DNA of 64,000 nt from Tenrec ecaudatus. Lineage: Eukaryota > Chordata > Mammalia > Afrosoricida > Tenrecidae. Location: contig NC_134546.1 of assembly GCF_050624435.1 (NCBI RefSeq), positions 76,797,700 through 76,861,699 of the forward strand. Reading direction: 5' to 3'. Shown one piece after another: positions 1 to 11,903 of the stretch; position 1 is the stretch's first letter; each line of letters begins with the position of its first letter. The notes below the pieces were generated by a model. That model saw nothing but the letters and a program-made list of their open reading frames with translations. It was not told where the DNA came from and did not search any database. The position numbers were made by a program, and so were the translations under genes.

Positions 1-410
1 TAAATGCGGAAGATAAAAGAAGACTCAATGCCTTTGAACTGTGGTGGCAGGCAAGAATTTGAAAGTACCATAAACTACCAATAGAACAACCAATTTCCTG
101 AAAGAAGCAAGACCTGAATGCCCTTAGAGACAAGCAGAGCCAACATGGACATGTTGTCAGAAGAGAAGAGTCCCTGGAGAGCACAGCATATTTGGTACAG
201 TGAGGGGGCTGTGAAAAAATGAAAAGCCCACAACAAGACGGATTGCACGCACAACAAGATGGATGGACACAGTGGCTGCAACAATGGAATCAAACAAAAC
301 AACAACTGTGAGACTGGCACAGGACTGGGCAGCATTGCGTCTTGCTATATCTGGGGTTACTGTGCGTCAGAAACCACTCAATGGCAACTAGTAACAACAC
401 AAAAGTGCAT
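1..410 (+). repeat. RTE-class LINE, 3' end
   Basis: The stretch reads as the C-terminal coding remnant and tail of an RTE LINE. It runs through a decayed 'gaagaccctgg'-type block into the phrase around 330-405, where 'cagaaaccactcaatggcaac' is followed by an AACAAC-rich tail. The same tail recurs at 40,000-40,060 and 59,690-59,760. No open frame of useful length survives, and the window edge cuts the 5' side. Confidence 0.6.
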
Positions 411-1389
411 CAAGGACCAAACACAAAACTGTAAAAGTGTGGACAGGTAGGAGATAGTTTAGAGCCAAATTTCATGATTCCAGAAACTAGGCTGCATATA
501 GTGAATTGGATATTTGAAGACCAAATTAACCAGTTGAATGATTACATCAATGGTTTCACAGCAGTGATTAGTATAAACAGTTCATTGAGCAGATTGACAT
601 GGTTACTGCAGCAATCACCTCCAACATAACAATTGTGAGGGTGGCCATGGATTGCGCGTATTTCCTCCATTTTGACACAGATTAACTGTGAGTCAGTCCT
701 GAGGGTGAGTATGAGCTAGGAACAATTCCATAGCCCTTAACAACAACCTAAAACTTCCCGTCAAAGACAGACATTTTAGGATCCATAAGTAGAATTTATG
801 ATTTATGCATCGAAAAGAAATAGTCTCCCAAAACAATCCTTAATGGTTAGACCTACCCAGATTCCAATCTGAAAATCCTATCACAGTCTCTTATTTAGGT
901 CTATGTTATCTCCACCCAACTTCTAATTGATCCACTCTTACGCCCCACCTAGTAATCATCTCAGAATTATCAGGAGCAGCAAACTACTGCAATGCCTTTT
1001 CCTCCTAAAGCCTTAGAGAATTTTACTAGAAAATGAAACTAAACAAATATGAATGCAAACCCAAAAATCTTAAAAGGAAGAATTTAATTAGAAATTTTTT
1101 TAAAACCTTCAACGTAAAAATATTACCGTGTGTCATTTTTCTTCTTGAGTAAAGTGAAATTCATGGTAACTTCTTTAAACTTGAAACTCCTAATCAAGCA
1201 CACAGATAAAGTTTTTAGCAGCTAAGTTAGAAGATAGTTGGTTTCTCTTCAGAGACAATTTAAGAGACAATCCTATTGACTCATTTTTGGAAAACTAACC
1301 TTTGAAAACACGATTAGGCACGGCTACTCTCTAAAATACATGGGACACCATAAATTAAAAACAACAGAATATCAAATGTTATGCAAATA
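411..1389. other. No gene recognised; AT-rich intergenic DNA
   Basis: I see no splice-bounded exon, RNA gene or repeat that I can name here. The stretch is AT-rich and stop-dense on both strands. Confidence 0.4.
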
Positions 1390-1665
1390 TTCTTGAAACT
1401 GAGAAAAGGAAGACAACTGTCTCTCACAAGCAAAAGATGTCCTGTGAGATTGTCACTAGAATAACCAGGGACAGCGAGATGAAGGGCCAGGACTCCACCA
1501 TGACTTTCATTGTCTCTCTGTATCTCTGGGCAAGAGTTGCCATGAGCAATGGTGGGAAAATTTCTATGGTGAGCCATTCCAGAGAGGCCATGGGGGAAGC
1601 CTCATTTTGCAACAAACTCTATGGCAAACTCCAAAACACTGGGTGGGTCACTGAGGTCATTCTGA
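1390..1665 (-). pseudogene. PRAME-family pseudogene, N-terminal fragment
   Basis: Read on the minus strand, this encodes a stretch matching the conserved start of PRAME leucine-rich-repeat proteins: 'EIFPPLLMATLAQRYRETMK' then 'VMVESWPF', with 'PPSVLEFA' just upstream in a shifted frame. In the family, a PP-LLELA motif precedes an ELFPPLF block and a MVQAWPF block in the same order and spacing. Here a frameshift lies near 1,610 and stops follow after about 1,430. The leucine-rich repeats that form most of the ~470-residue family protein are not found. PRAME proteins are germline/cancer-testis adaptors for cullin-2 ubiquitin ligases. No neighbouring PRAME exon is visible. The assignment rests on about 45 residues, so I am moderately sure of family and sure that it is not functional. 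Confidence 0.6.
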
Positions 1666-1689
1666 GGAATCTACTCCAAAAGGTATCCT

Positions 1690-2600
1690 GAACTCTGAAT
1701 GGTAAGTTGTATGCTCAGACCTCAGATAATCCAGGCCTCCACAATCTTGGCCATAGACTCCTTCTTCACTGGAAGGAATGGAGTCAATACTGTCTCATAG
1801 AGACCCTATAGGAAAGGCGAGAACTTCTCCTTAATGTCTCCAAAACTGTCCTCTGAACTAAGGCGGGAAACCCAGTTTTTCTCGCATCCTGCTACCCTGT
1901 ATCAGAAATACTTAGGAAATATTTTAGTCACACCACTCACCGTTTCAATTCACAGCTGTGGAGCCTGGGAAGGCTCAGATATCAGCCTGGACCCTTCTCT
2001 TGACTCAAGTAGGTCGAATGTCCCATGAATCCAAGATGGGAAGGTCAGATGGTAGGCTGCTTCCTCACAGACTGTGCAGATGGATGAATCCAAGCTATAT
2101 ATGAAATATGGCAAGATGCTCTCTCACATCTGGAGATCCACACATCTTGGAAGTCCCCAGACCTGGCCAAAAGCTGCAGATAGAATTCACTTGAATTTTT
2201 ACTGGGGAAAAACAAACCCAACAGGATAACACTTCCCACTCCTTGGCTGCTGACAGCAAATCTCTTCATGGAAGTGATGGCATTATATCAAATACTGTCT
2301 CCTAGGCTCATTCGTAATTCCTAAACTTCTGAGAATCCTGGCCCAGCCAAGTCAGCACAGAACCGCAGCCATTAAACATCAACCGCTGTGCCACCAACCC
2401 AAGTGATTTCAATAACAGAAAAACATGAAAGGGAAGGAGGATGAGCAATACCCTTATACATTATAAGGTTTTGACATTTTGAATATTTATGATATCTATC
2501 TGGCTCTGGGCCTTAGTACAAATTTGATGTCATTGTGTCTATTGTTACTCAGAGAAGCTTTATGGGAAAAAAAGAAAAGAAAAAAGAGCCCCTCGGCTTT
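1690..2600. other. Unassigned stretch with a possible SINE head
   Basis: No gene is recognised. Bases 2,340-2,405 read on the minus strand resemble a tRNA-SINE head ('gtggcacagcggttgatg'), possibly a truncated AfroSINE. The rest shows no motif that I can name. Confidence 0.35.
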
Positions 2601-2604
2601 CAAA

Positions 2605-2815
2605 AATGCCCAAGCTCACTCCTATGCATTCAATTCTCAGACATGACCCCCCTTTAGGAGGAACAGCTCCTGTGGGATTCTGACACTGTAACTCTTACAG
2701 GAGGAGATAACATTGTCTTTCGCCATGGGAACAGCTAGCTGTTTGGAACTGCAGACCTCGGGGAACACGGCCCAACTCTCACCCATTATGCCACCATGGC
2801 TCCTTTGCTCTTATA
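2605..2815 (-). repeat. AfroSINE-type tRNA SINE
   Basis: The minus strand starts with a tRNA-like head ('gagccatggtggcataatgg') containing a recognisable B-box-like stretch. It ends with a degenerate copy of the 'gactcactgccat' tail of Afrotherian SINEs. Length is near 210 bp, typical of the family. Confidence 0.7.
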
Positions 2816-3345
2816 TTTGTGAGAGGTTTATTGTGCCGACCTGCTCAAAACACACAGGTGGGATTAATTGAAGGACAGTTTAATTTAAGGGCAGAGAGAT
2901 AGATGGCTTGGCAAGCCTTGCCTATCTTGTCTCTTGTTCTTTGATGGTTGGACTAGTGTGTAGCTGTTTTAGCTAGTTCTCTGCCTCAGCTGGCAAGACT
3001 CACTTCCTGAGAGACATCCCTGAGGAGAAGCCACATGGACCTACCCTGATGCAGCCCTGGGTCCTGGAGAAGCCGCATAGAGACCCCTGCCAGCACTGAG
3101 ATGCTTACACCACTGATTCTGCTTTCCTCTTGCGTTTAGAGTCATTGTGTGTGTTTTGTGAGATTGAGGAGAACTTTGTAGATTGGTGTCGGACATATGG
3201 GCTAAGGTTGGACTTATGGGCTCGAACAGCACTAGGTTGGGATGCTTTCTTAATATACACTTAACCTTTATATAAAACTCGCTCATATACATATATGATT
3301 TTCTGTGGATTTGTTTCTCTGGGCTACCCAGACCAACACAGTGTG
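2816..3345 (-). repeat. Interspersed LTR-like repeat, copy 1
   Basis: The minus strand begins 'tgttggtctgggtagcccag', continues 'agaaacaaatccacagaaaa', and contains 'ccatatgtccgacacc', 'tctcacaaaacacacacaat' and 'agcatctcagtgctggca'. These blocks recur in the same order at 11,904-12,960, 47,510-48,060 and 61,870-62,395. I do not know its published name. The TG start and length suggest an LTR or a non-autonomous element. Confidence 0.65.
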
Positions 3346-4250
3346 CTAGGGTCCTGTTCTATATATATTGTGGTAACTATTTAGTTCCTGTGATTTTATG
3401 TTAAGGTCTTCCTCCCACCCCCAATTATGTACGATGTACAAACAAAATCTTGTGGATAATCCAAAAGAGTACATGTAAGGTCATCTATTACCTCAAACAC
3501 ACATAAGTTGACTCTGACTCGGATGTGAGGATGGCGACACATAACCTGATATCATTTGGGGAAGCCCTCAGGAAGAACAACACAACAAAAAGGGGGCGAT
3601 AGAAAGAGAGGGAGAAAGATTGTGGGGTGCACAATATTCAGTCTCCTCATAGAAACACTCTGACATTATATGTCATTGAATAAATTTTTTAATGTATCAC
3701 TGCAATTGACTTATAACCCACGGGCACAATTGACAATGATTTTCTTTTTTGTTTCTTGGTTGTGGTTCCACCACACCCCCAGATTTTTTTGTGTGCATGT
3801 CATCCTTTCTTTTTGGTTTAGTTTCATTTTTCTCCTCATTTCTATTATTCTCCTTATTGTTCTTATTTCCTCCTTGGGGTTTTGTGCTTTTTTGTCTTTT
3901 ATTGTTTCTATGGGTTTCCTGGGGGAGAAAAGCAGGAGGTGTGGAGGCATGGAGATTAAAAAATGTTGCTCTGTTTTATGGGGCACTTGTGGGGTGGGGA
4001 GTATGAGAAGTGAGCTTACTTTGGGAGCAAACCCTGAATGTGGGTGGGATGGAGAATATGAGCTGGTTGTGATGACATATATATATTCACACACACACAC
4101 ACATATATATATACAAGGTTTTTAAATGGCGAGTGAAATATGGAAGTGTATCGTCTGTGACTATTATACCAAGAAAACTACTTTAAACGTTTTGGACCCA
4201 AATTGTAAAACTGAAAGCCAGCTGCAGGTTCTGTATTCGGAGACGAAGCA
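3346..4250 (+). repeat. Duplicated block A with L1 3'UTR-like sequence
   Basis: The block aligns along its length with 5,637-6,490. Shared landmarks are 'agggtcctg' at the start, 'gacacataacctgat', 'aagccctcaggaagaacaac', the 'gcaggaggtgtggaggca' purine block and 'gcaaaccctgaatgtgg'. The distal half also resembles the 3'UTR of the local L1 family (compare 32,400-32,550). A CA/TA microsatellite lies at 4,074-4,112. Confidence 0.6.
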
Positions 4251-4499
4251 GCTGGCAGATGCCCTGTAGCCACAGGCTAAGTTCCACATATGCCTTGTTC
4301 TCAAAAGTTGGTCTTGGTAGGCTTGATGATGCTGGTTCCAATTGGAAACTTGTCAGTTGACCTACCTCCAGGTCTGATCAGAATCTGTTCTAGGTGCAGG
4401 GATCTTTGGCTTGTTCTATCATTAAAAAATGTCTTTGCTGGCTTTCAAAATATCGACGATGGTCCTATTCATCCTTATTCACTGTTTGTATTTTAATCA

Positions 4500-5030
4500 T
4501 ATAATACTCTGGTTTTTGCCGTCCCCCTACATTGCATTTCTTGTCTTTATTGTGCCTGTTGGGTTTCCCAGGTTGTGGAGCAGGAAGAAGTTCATGCCTA
4601 GAGATAATAACTGATGCTATGGTTTGTAGGGATGTCTGGGTGGGGTTTGTGGTGGGTGGTGGAGGTGGAGAGGTTGAGGGCATTTGAGGATTGAAGACTG
4701 AAGGAGGGAGTGGACTGAGTATTAGAACCGAAGGTCATTCTACAGGCTATTTAATTGTAGGTGTGTGCATGAGGAAGTGGGGGAGACAATGTTTGAAATG
4801 GATTGTGGTAACGATTGCACAACTCTCCTTCAGAAGATTGAACTATTGAATTGTGCGACTTGTGGAGTAAGTTCCCCAAAGGGCGTTGAAAAAGAAGGGA
4901 AGATGTCCATCACGAAAACGATCTAACTAAATCAACTATACATGAAAGTGTCCAAAAGCAAAGCGAACCAACCAAGGAACCAAACATAAAACCAGGTCGT
5001 GCCATAATGTTTGAACTCTTTGGGATGAAA
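4500..5030 (+). repeat. L1 3'UTR/tail joined to H2B 3' flank
   Basis: It holds an L1 3'UTR purine-rich stretch and a tail ('gattgaactattgaattg'). A unique-looking flank running into the histone pseudogene follows from about 4,900. The same junction recurs at 10,690-11,110, so these two loci share a DNA-level duplication rather than independent L1 insertions. Confidence 0.55.
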
Positions 5031-5038
5031 ATGGCACG

Positions 5039-5054
5039 TGCCCTGCAAAGGGTG
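5039..5054 (-). promoter_or_regulatory. Decayed histone 3' stem-loop, copy 1
   Basis: On the minus strand, ~37 bases after the H2B-like stop codon, 'ACCCTTTGCAGGG' forms an imperfect hairpin at the place expected for the replication-dependent histone mRNA stem-loop bound by SLBP. The paralogue at 11,114-11,129 is better preserved, which supports the reading. Confidence 0.45.
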
Positions 5055-5089
5055 TTTGTGTTTAGAGCGCTGTGAGGCTGAAGGGCAAT

Positions 5090-5433
5090 TTACTTGGAGC
5101 TGGGGTGCTGGGCGTCCGCGTTGGTGCCCTCGGTCACGGTGTGCGTGGTCAGCACTCCAGGCTGCAGCAGGCGCACGGCAGTCTGGATGCCCCGGACCGT
5201 GATGATCGGGCACATACTGGAAAGTCCCAGGTGAAACACCTGGCACGCAATGTGCTCGAACGTGTGGTAGACCAATGAGACTGGGTGAACCTGATTGAGA
5301 ACGTTGTGCACATACACACGGGCGGTCTCCTTGTGGCTGCGCTGGCCTTTCTTGTGGTCCTTCCTCTGAGCCTTAGGCGCCGCCTCCTTGCCGCTCGTCC
5401 CGAGGGCAGGCTCTCACTGAGCCGGTCCCGCAT
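5090..5433 (-). pseudogene. Histone H2B-like pseudogene, copy 1
   Basis: The minus strand encodes recognisable H2B blocks. A basic tail 'KAQRKDHKKGQRSHKET' leads into 'VYVHNVLNQVHP' (alpha-1), then 'IQTAVRLLQPG' and a C-terminus ending 'SSK' with a TAA stop at 5,090-5,092. H2B pairs with H2A in the nucleosome. Lesions visible are a frame change between the upstream ATG (5,431-5,433) and the basic tail, and loss of about ten residues of the central helix after 'VHP', including the 'NSF' region. The intronless layout fits either a true histone gene or a retrocopy. A 3' stem-loop relic downstream favours replication-dependent histone ancestry. I cannot tell canonical H2B from a testis variant. 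The local base composition is GC-richer than its AT-rich surroundings. Confidence 0.75.
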
Positions 5434-5636
5434 GCTGACAGTTAAGGACAATCGTGCAGTCACAGTACCGAAGAGTGGCAACGGATTTGTGAGTAGCTAG
5501 CTGAGAGGCTGGCCTTTATCTCTCCCGTTTGCCAACGAATTGAGACCATCTTGTTGTGGACAAAACCGGCCCAGCTTCACCAGAGGTGGAAGATGGAAAA
5601 GACCCTGGGCCGGGAGCCTGCAGGGTGTGCGAGGGT

Positions 5637-5898
5637 CCTGCTCTATACTCTGGTGACTGTTTGGTTCCTGTGATTTTACGTTAATGCCTTTTTATTTCCT
5701 TTTCTTTTTTCACAATGCTGTTGAATGTAAACCCAATATCCTGTGGAGAATACAAAGTAATACATGCCAGGAATTCATCTATTATCTCAAACACACTTAC
5801 GTTAACTCTGATTTGGATTTGAGGATGGGGACACATAACCTGATGTCATTTTGGCAAGCCCTCAGGAAGAACAACAGGATAAAAAGTGGGGGGAGGGG

Positions 5899-5937
<39 letters not shown>

Positions 5938-6490
5938 GTTGTGCGGTGTGTTGTACACCGCATAATACTCGGCGTCCTCATATAAACCGTATGTGAAATT
6001 CTACGTCATTCAGGGATGATTAAGAATGATTTTCCTTTATGTTTCTTCGTTGTGGCTACCCAACCCCTGCCTTTTGTGTGGGTATCCCTGTTTGTTTTCA
6101 GTTTACTCTTCCTTTCATTGCTCACTAATATTGTCGTTGTTGTTCTCATTTTTTCCTTGATGTTTTATGCTCTTTTTGTCTTTTATTGTTCCTGTTTGGT
6201 TTCCAGGTGTGTGAACCACAGGAGGTGTGGAGGCATAGAGATAAAAATGATGCACTGCTTTATGGGGCTCGTGGGGTGTGGGGCAACATGATAGGTGAGG
6301 CGATTTGGGGAGCAAACCCTGAATGTGGTAGAGATGGAGCATGTGAACTGATTGTGAAGATGCATGTACATATATGTATACATGTGTACCACGCTTTTAA
6401 AAGGTGATTGAAGTATGGAAGTGTACAATTTGATACCAAAAATACTACATAAAAAGTTTTTGACCCAAATTGTGAACCCGAAAGCCATCT
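5637..6490 (+). repeat. Duplicated block B (paralogue of block A)
   Basis: The block is colinear with 3,346-4,250. It differs by a (GA)n microsatellite expansion at about 5,901-5,934 and by a palindromic stretch 'gtgtgttgtacaccgc' near 5,947. It ends immediately 5' of the DUX promoter-like region, so the DUX gene may have moved with the duplication. Confidence 0.6.
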
Positions 6491-6620
6491 ACAGTCTAAT
6501 TTTAAACTTAAAAATCTAAAAGAAAATGATACGTTAGAAAAATAAAACCAGACTATTCAAAATTAGGAGGTGACTCTGTTTGCCATGCGCCAGATGCGTG
6601 CAAACATTTGCTTCATTTCT

Positions 6621-6662
6621 ATTGGCCTTCCTCCGTCCTGAAGCCAATCAGATCTTAAATAC
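6621..6662 (+). promoter_or_regulatory. Promoter-like CCAAT/TATA cluster upstream of DUX
   Basis: An inverted CCAAT box (ATTGG, 6,621-6,625), a direct CCAATCA (6,644-6,650) and a TATA-like 'CTTAAATAC' (6,654-6,662) sit about 135-175 bp before the DUX start codon. Spacing is sensible for a core promoter with a short 5'UTR. The elements are seen in the sequence, while promoter function is inferred. Confidence 0.4.
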
Positions 6663-6794
6663 TTAATGAGGTGCTCCAGGGGAATCGTGTATCAAAGCTG
6701 GAATTTGCTTTTCCTTCAGAGGCTTCATGGTCTCCAGGCGTTGTGGTTCAAACTGCTCTCTCTTCTCCCTTGGACCTGCTCCTCTGTCTGCAGC

Positions 6795-7845
<1,051 letters not shown>

Positions 7846-7908
7846 ATGACCCCGAAGGACCGAGAAACACACTCACCCCATCTAAAAAACATTCAGAATA
7901 CCTTAAAA

Positions 7909-8382
7909 CAACGGTTCTCAACCTGTGGGTTGCAACCCCTTTGGGAGTCGAACAACCCTTTCACAGGGCTCCGCTAAGAAGATTGGAAAGCACACATTTC
8001 TGATGGTCTTAGGAACCTAGACACTGCTCTGTCCATATCCAGGAGGGCCCACCCACATCCAGATGCACCCACATACGAGTACCCGGCATGAAACATTACC
8101 CATGCTACACCATGCTTCAAGACAAAATTTCATTTATGTGTAATTAGAAAGAAAAGTTTCACATTATATGTTACATAATGTTTTTGTGATTAGTTATGCT
8201 TTAATTATGTTCAATTTGTAACAATGAAAATACATCCAGTATATCATATTTACATTACAAGACATAACAGTAGCAAAATTACAGTTATGAAATATAAAAA
8301 TAAATAAAGTGTGGTTTGGGAACACTACACCAGGAGGAACTGTATTAAAGGGTCTCAGCATTAGGAAGGTTGAGACCCACTG
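7909..8382. mobile_element. SPIN-like hAT DNA transposon, non-autonomous, copy 1
   Basis: Terminal inverted repeats are 'caacggttctcaacctgtgg' at the left and the complement of 'aggttgagacccactg' at the right. The 474-bp element is flanked by a perfect 8-bp target duplication CCTTAAAA (7,901-7,908 and 8,383-8,390), the hAT signature. No transposase frame is present, so it was mobilised in trans. Ends and subterminal 'tttgggagtcgaacaaccct' match the SPIN family as I recall it. Confidence 0.85.
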
Positions 8383-8390
8383 CCTTAAAA

Positions 8391-9679
8391 GCTTAAAAAA
8401 AAGAAAACACACTAATAGTATTAAAGTACCCCCCCAGGTCCCACAAATCCTCAAAATCGCAACAAAAAGTCGACTAAAACTGCTACAAACAAACAAATAA
8501 ACTATAAAACAGCTGAGAAAACACCCTAAAGACCTATCTATCTACCTATCAACAGAGCACACCTTAAAACCTTTTAAAAACAACCTAAATCATTTATAAA
8601 GACTAGGAATTCCAAAAGCCCTTTAGAACTCTCTCAAAATCATCTTAAAACTCCTCCCAGAAAACTCCCACCATAAAGTGGATCAGAACTCCAGGGAGCT
8701 ATTTATCTTGGGTGGAGCCTCCAATTGAGGGCATCAAGCTGCACCCTGTTTGAAAGGCTAAACTCCACCCCTTCACTCTTAATCTCAAGTTGGCAGGAGA
8801 TTGTGTAGCCATCACAGCACACATGTGACAGGAAAGTATGTACCTGACCAGATGGGCAGGCTCTAGAGTAAAGATGGCAGCCTCACCTTGGTCTCTAAAC
8901 TGGCTTGAGCTTGGTGTCTGAACTCTTCTCTGCCGGAATAATCCATGGTCTTTATCAGAAAGGAGTGGACCTACTTAGGATAGGGCAGAAGATAAGGTAT
9001 GATTGCTTTCAATAGCAGACAACATTCAGGCAAGCAGCCTCCAAGCAGTTGACTTTGATGCTTATGAAGTAGCAACCACATGCTTCCAAGTGCCTTAAGA
9101 TTGGTCTTATTATGGTATGTGGTGGTGGGGGGGGGGGGAGAATCTTGGGGAATAACGTTTACTTAGGAGAGTATGAGGGGGATGCAGCTCCAACCAGGAA
9201 AGTGAAGTTTCCCTCCAGGGGAGCCCCTGCTTCCCAGACTCCTTAACATATGAATGTTGAGAATTTGTTGACATACACTGTCATCCAGGTTCTGTTCCCA
9301 CACTCCTGAGACAGTGAAAGTCCAAGATCCATTTCTGAGTCTCCATGTGAATGAAGTGGCTTCCACTGGAGTTCATATTCTGAGCACTAGGTTGACAGTG
9401 AAAGACCGAATGCATTTTTTGAGTAGATTTGCCTGCAGAGTTCCTTTGTCTGACCACTGGATGGAAGAATTGACTCACAATGGGTCTTGCAAGGATGATC
9501 CTTGTTGGGCCAGGAGGGGTGGATCTTTCTTCAGTGAGTGTACCCTGCTAAGTAGTTTGGTGTGTCCTCTCATTCAGCTACTGCTTTTAAGTGTGTATTT
9601 TCAGCATGTTCCTCCTACCATCGGATTTGGTTGTATTTTGTTCCACTACCTCAGCAAGTCCATGGGTTTGCCCGTGCTG
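8391..9679. other. No gene; repeat tail and simple repeats
   Basis: Bases 8,391-8,680 show an A-rich, quasi-periodic 'cttaaaa/cctaaa' texture. Bases 8,690-8,825 match the 3' part of the LTR-like family seen at 62,270-62,390. A G-run lies at 9,127-9,140. The remainder is unassigned. Confidence 0.4.
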
Positions 9680-10300
9680 GCGCTTGACCTTTCTTTTTCG
9701 GGGACACACACACATAGCCACAGTCACCATTTGCACGTGCCAGACCAAGGCCACACAGGTATCTTTACATAAAATGATTAAATATCGACAGACTGATTTT
9801 AAAATTAAAAATTTATAAATGACTAATTTCAGATGTGAAACCAGAACTCAGAACTATTCAAAAGTAGCATGTGGTGATCCGGTTTGCCAGAGAGGAGCCA
9901 GAGCTGGCCAACCTACATGGACTGCTCCGACAAGCAGGGTCATTATGGGCATACATGGAGACACACATGAGAAAGTACCACACTGTTGGCCCCACCCAGA
10001 CAAATGGTCACCCGACCCCCGAAGTGTTTGGTGAAAACAACACTACAAAAGCAGCTGTATGTGGTGTGCATGCTAGTACACAGACACACACACAGCACCC
10101 CCAAACACGCATGGCTCTTGCACAGGCCAGACACACCCCATATGCCAGTGTCTTGAAGTAAAATCATGAAACCACAGATAAAAGTAGTTTTTTTCTTAAT
10201 ACATTTTGAAACAATGATAAGATTAGGAAAAGAAAACCGAAACCAACTCTTAAGTACCCCAAAGTTTGCCAGAGAGGAGGAGGTAGAGTTGGTGGATCCA
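9680..10300 (+). repeat. Degenerate tandem pair, ~370-bp unit
   Basis: Two successive stretches share order: a CACACA block, 'ttgcac-ggccagac', a 'taaaat-atga' spacer, and then 'tttgccagagaggag' (near 9,886 and 10,265). A weaker copy of the last part lies upstream of DUX at 6,560-6,600. Reading frames through it look incidental. Confidence 0.45.
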
Positions 10301-10689
10301 CCTGTGGCCCAACTGATGGCACAGCTGGGCTCAGACCCCTCGGTGTCCAGACACATGTACACATCAGTGCTTCTCCAACAGGTTGCCAGAATGGGACTAC
10401 TGGTCAACCACCTCCCACGTGACGGCGAAGATGACAAAGTCCCCACTCTGCTGTTCTACCCACCTTTAGAGGCTAGCAGTGCCTGGGTTCCAGGGCAAGG
10501 CCAGCAGAAAGGGTAAAGCAAAGTCAAATGGATAAGTAGTCTTTAGATGATCCCATATCACTGGTCCAGGGTAGTAGACATTGTCTATCAGCATCTTGCA
10601 AGGAAGATCAGACCAGGTTGTCTTTCAGTGCTTTGTAAGGAACATCAGTGACATCTTCCAAGGATGATCAGAGCAGGTCTTCTATCAGC

Positions 10690-10820
10690 GTAGGTGGTGT
10701 CCGGGTGGCAGTTGGGGGTGGTGGCAGAGATGGGGAGGGTGAGGAACTTTGGGGATTATAGAACGAAGGTGGGAGGGGACTGAGACCTAGAACGGAAAGT
10801 CATTTTAAAGGCAATTTAAT

Positions 10821-10859
<39 letters not shown>

Positions 10860-11110
10860 CAATGCTGTGAAATGGATCATGATAATGATTGTACGAATCT
10901 TCTTGAGATGACAGATTATTGAATTGAGGGGCATGTGGATTAAGTGCGCCAAAATGCATTCCAAAAGAAAATATGTCCATCACGTAAAATGATCAAACTT
11001 AATAAACCATGCACGATAGAGTCAAAAAGCAAGACAAACCAAACAAACACACAAAACAGAAAGGAAGTAATGCCAACATTTTTGACTTCTTTCTTTAGGT
11101 TGAAAAGGGA
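10690..11110 (+). repeat. L1 3'UTR/tail joined to H2B 3' flank, second copy
   Basis: Colinear with about 4,640-5,030, including 'atgtccatcacg' and the A-rich flank leading into the histone pseudogene. A (TG)n microsatellite of about 30 bp lies at 10,823-10,853. Confidence 0.55.
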
Positions 11111-11113
11111 GGT

Positions 11114-11240
11114 GACCCTGAAAAGGGCCTTTTGGTTTTGAGCACTGTGAGGCTGAAGGCCAATTGACTTGGAGCTGGTGTAGTGAGTGATAGCCAGCGG
11201 TCTCTCTGTGGCCAGTGCAGGGATGGTGGTTTGTAAGCAT
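11114..11240 (-). pseudogene. Histone H2B-like pseudogene, copy 2, with 3' stem-loop
   Basis: Only the C-terminal ~20 codons survive on the minus strand. They end 'HYTSSK', after which the stop codon position reads TCA. Downstream (11,114-11,129) the minus strand carries 'GGCCCTTTTCAGGGTC', nearly the canonical replication-dependent histone hairpin with flanking AAA and ACC-type sequence. The loop and stem are better kept than the coding part. The 3' flank is shared with copy 1, so the pair arose by DNA duplication. The upstream H2B core is not detectable. Confidence 0.65.
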
Positions 11241-11299
11241 CCCTCGTTTGTGCTGCTAAAAGAACAGTTTTCCCTCCTCACCAGCAAAGATGACAAAAT

Positions 11300-11900
11300 A
11301 GGGCTGTGCTATGAGGGAGAAGCTACTGGAAGGCAGGGAGTTAGTTTTGTCATTGTCATGTGTATACCATGTAATATGTTTAACAATCAGTTTGGGGAAT
11401 GTTAGCATGTGTTCAGCCAAAGGTAGAAGGGGCAGGCTGTAGGACACCTGACCTAAAGAGTATTTTTGAACACAGAAGCCCTGGAAAGGCAGTTATCCAG
11501 CAAGGTCACCACATCCCAGGAGCCAGACTGACATAATTGATCCTAAACACAATTGGTTCAGTCCTGGACTCCAGGGAAGGACAGAAGACTACACTTGGAC
11601 TGCCTTCTTCCTCAACTTGCAATTCCTTTTGGGGTTCATCTCAGATGTATTTTGCAATTGGGGGTAATACTTTTGAGTTTTGTTATGTGTCTTTCTCTTT
11701 AACAGTATACGAACCCAGAATTGATGAACGTATAGAGGCAGCAAGACAAACAAGGGTTTCTTGGAGCTACAGTGGGGCAATGGGTGGGGTAAAAGGGAGC
11801 CGATATTAAAGAGTTCAAGAAAAAAGAGGATGTTTTCATACTGATTGTGGTAGCAATCATAAAATACTGCTTGATGTGATGGAACTGTGGAATGATATGG
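11300..11900 (+). repeat. Unassigned DNA plus an L1 3' end
   Basis: Bases 11,775-11,895 read as a decayed L1 3' end ('attgtggtagcaatcat ... gatggaactgtggaatg'), like 19,200-19,310. No gene is recognised in 11,300-11,775. Confidence 0.4.
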
Positions 11901-11903
11901 TAT

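Noticed and set aside
3670-4125. A 151-codon plus-strand frame with many F, L and W residues that could pass for a membrane protein
   Set aside because: It lies in T-rich L1 3'UTR-like repeat sequence that is also present in block B, with no start context or homologue.
5149-5481. Arginine-rich 110-codon minus-strand frame starting upstream of the H2B-like region
   Set aside because: It is the H2B pseudogene read out of frame. The correct histone blocks appear in neighbouring frames.
9314-9772. A 152-codon plus-strand frame between the DUX and second H2B copies
   Set aside because: No recognisable domain, a histidine-rich end produced by a CACA microsatellite, and no promoter or splice signals. 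I could not support it as a gene.
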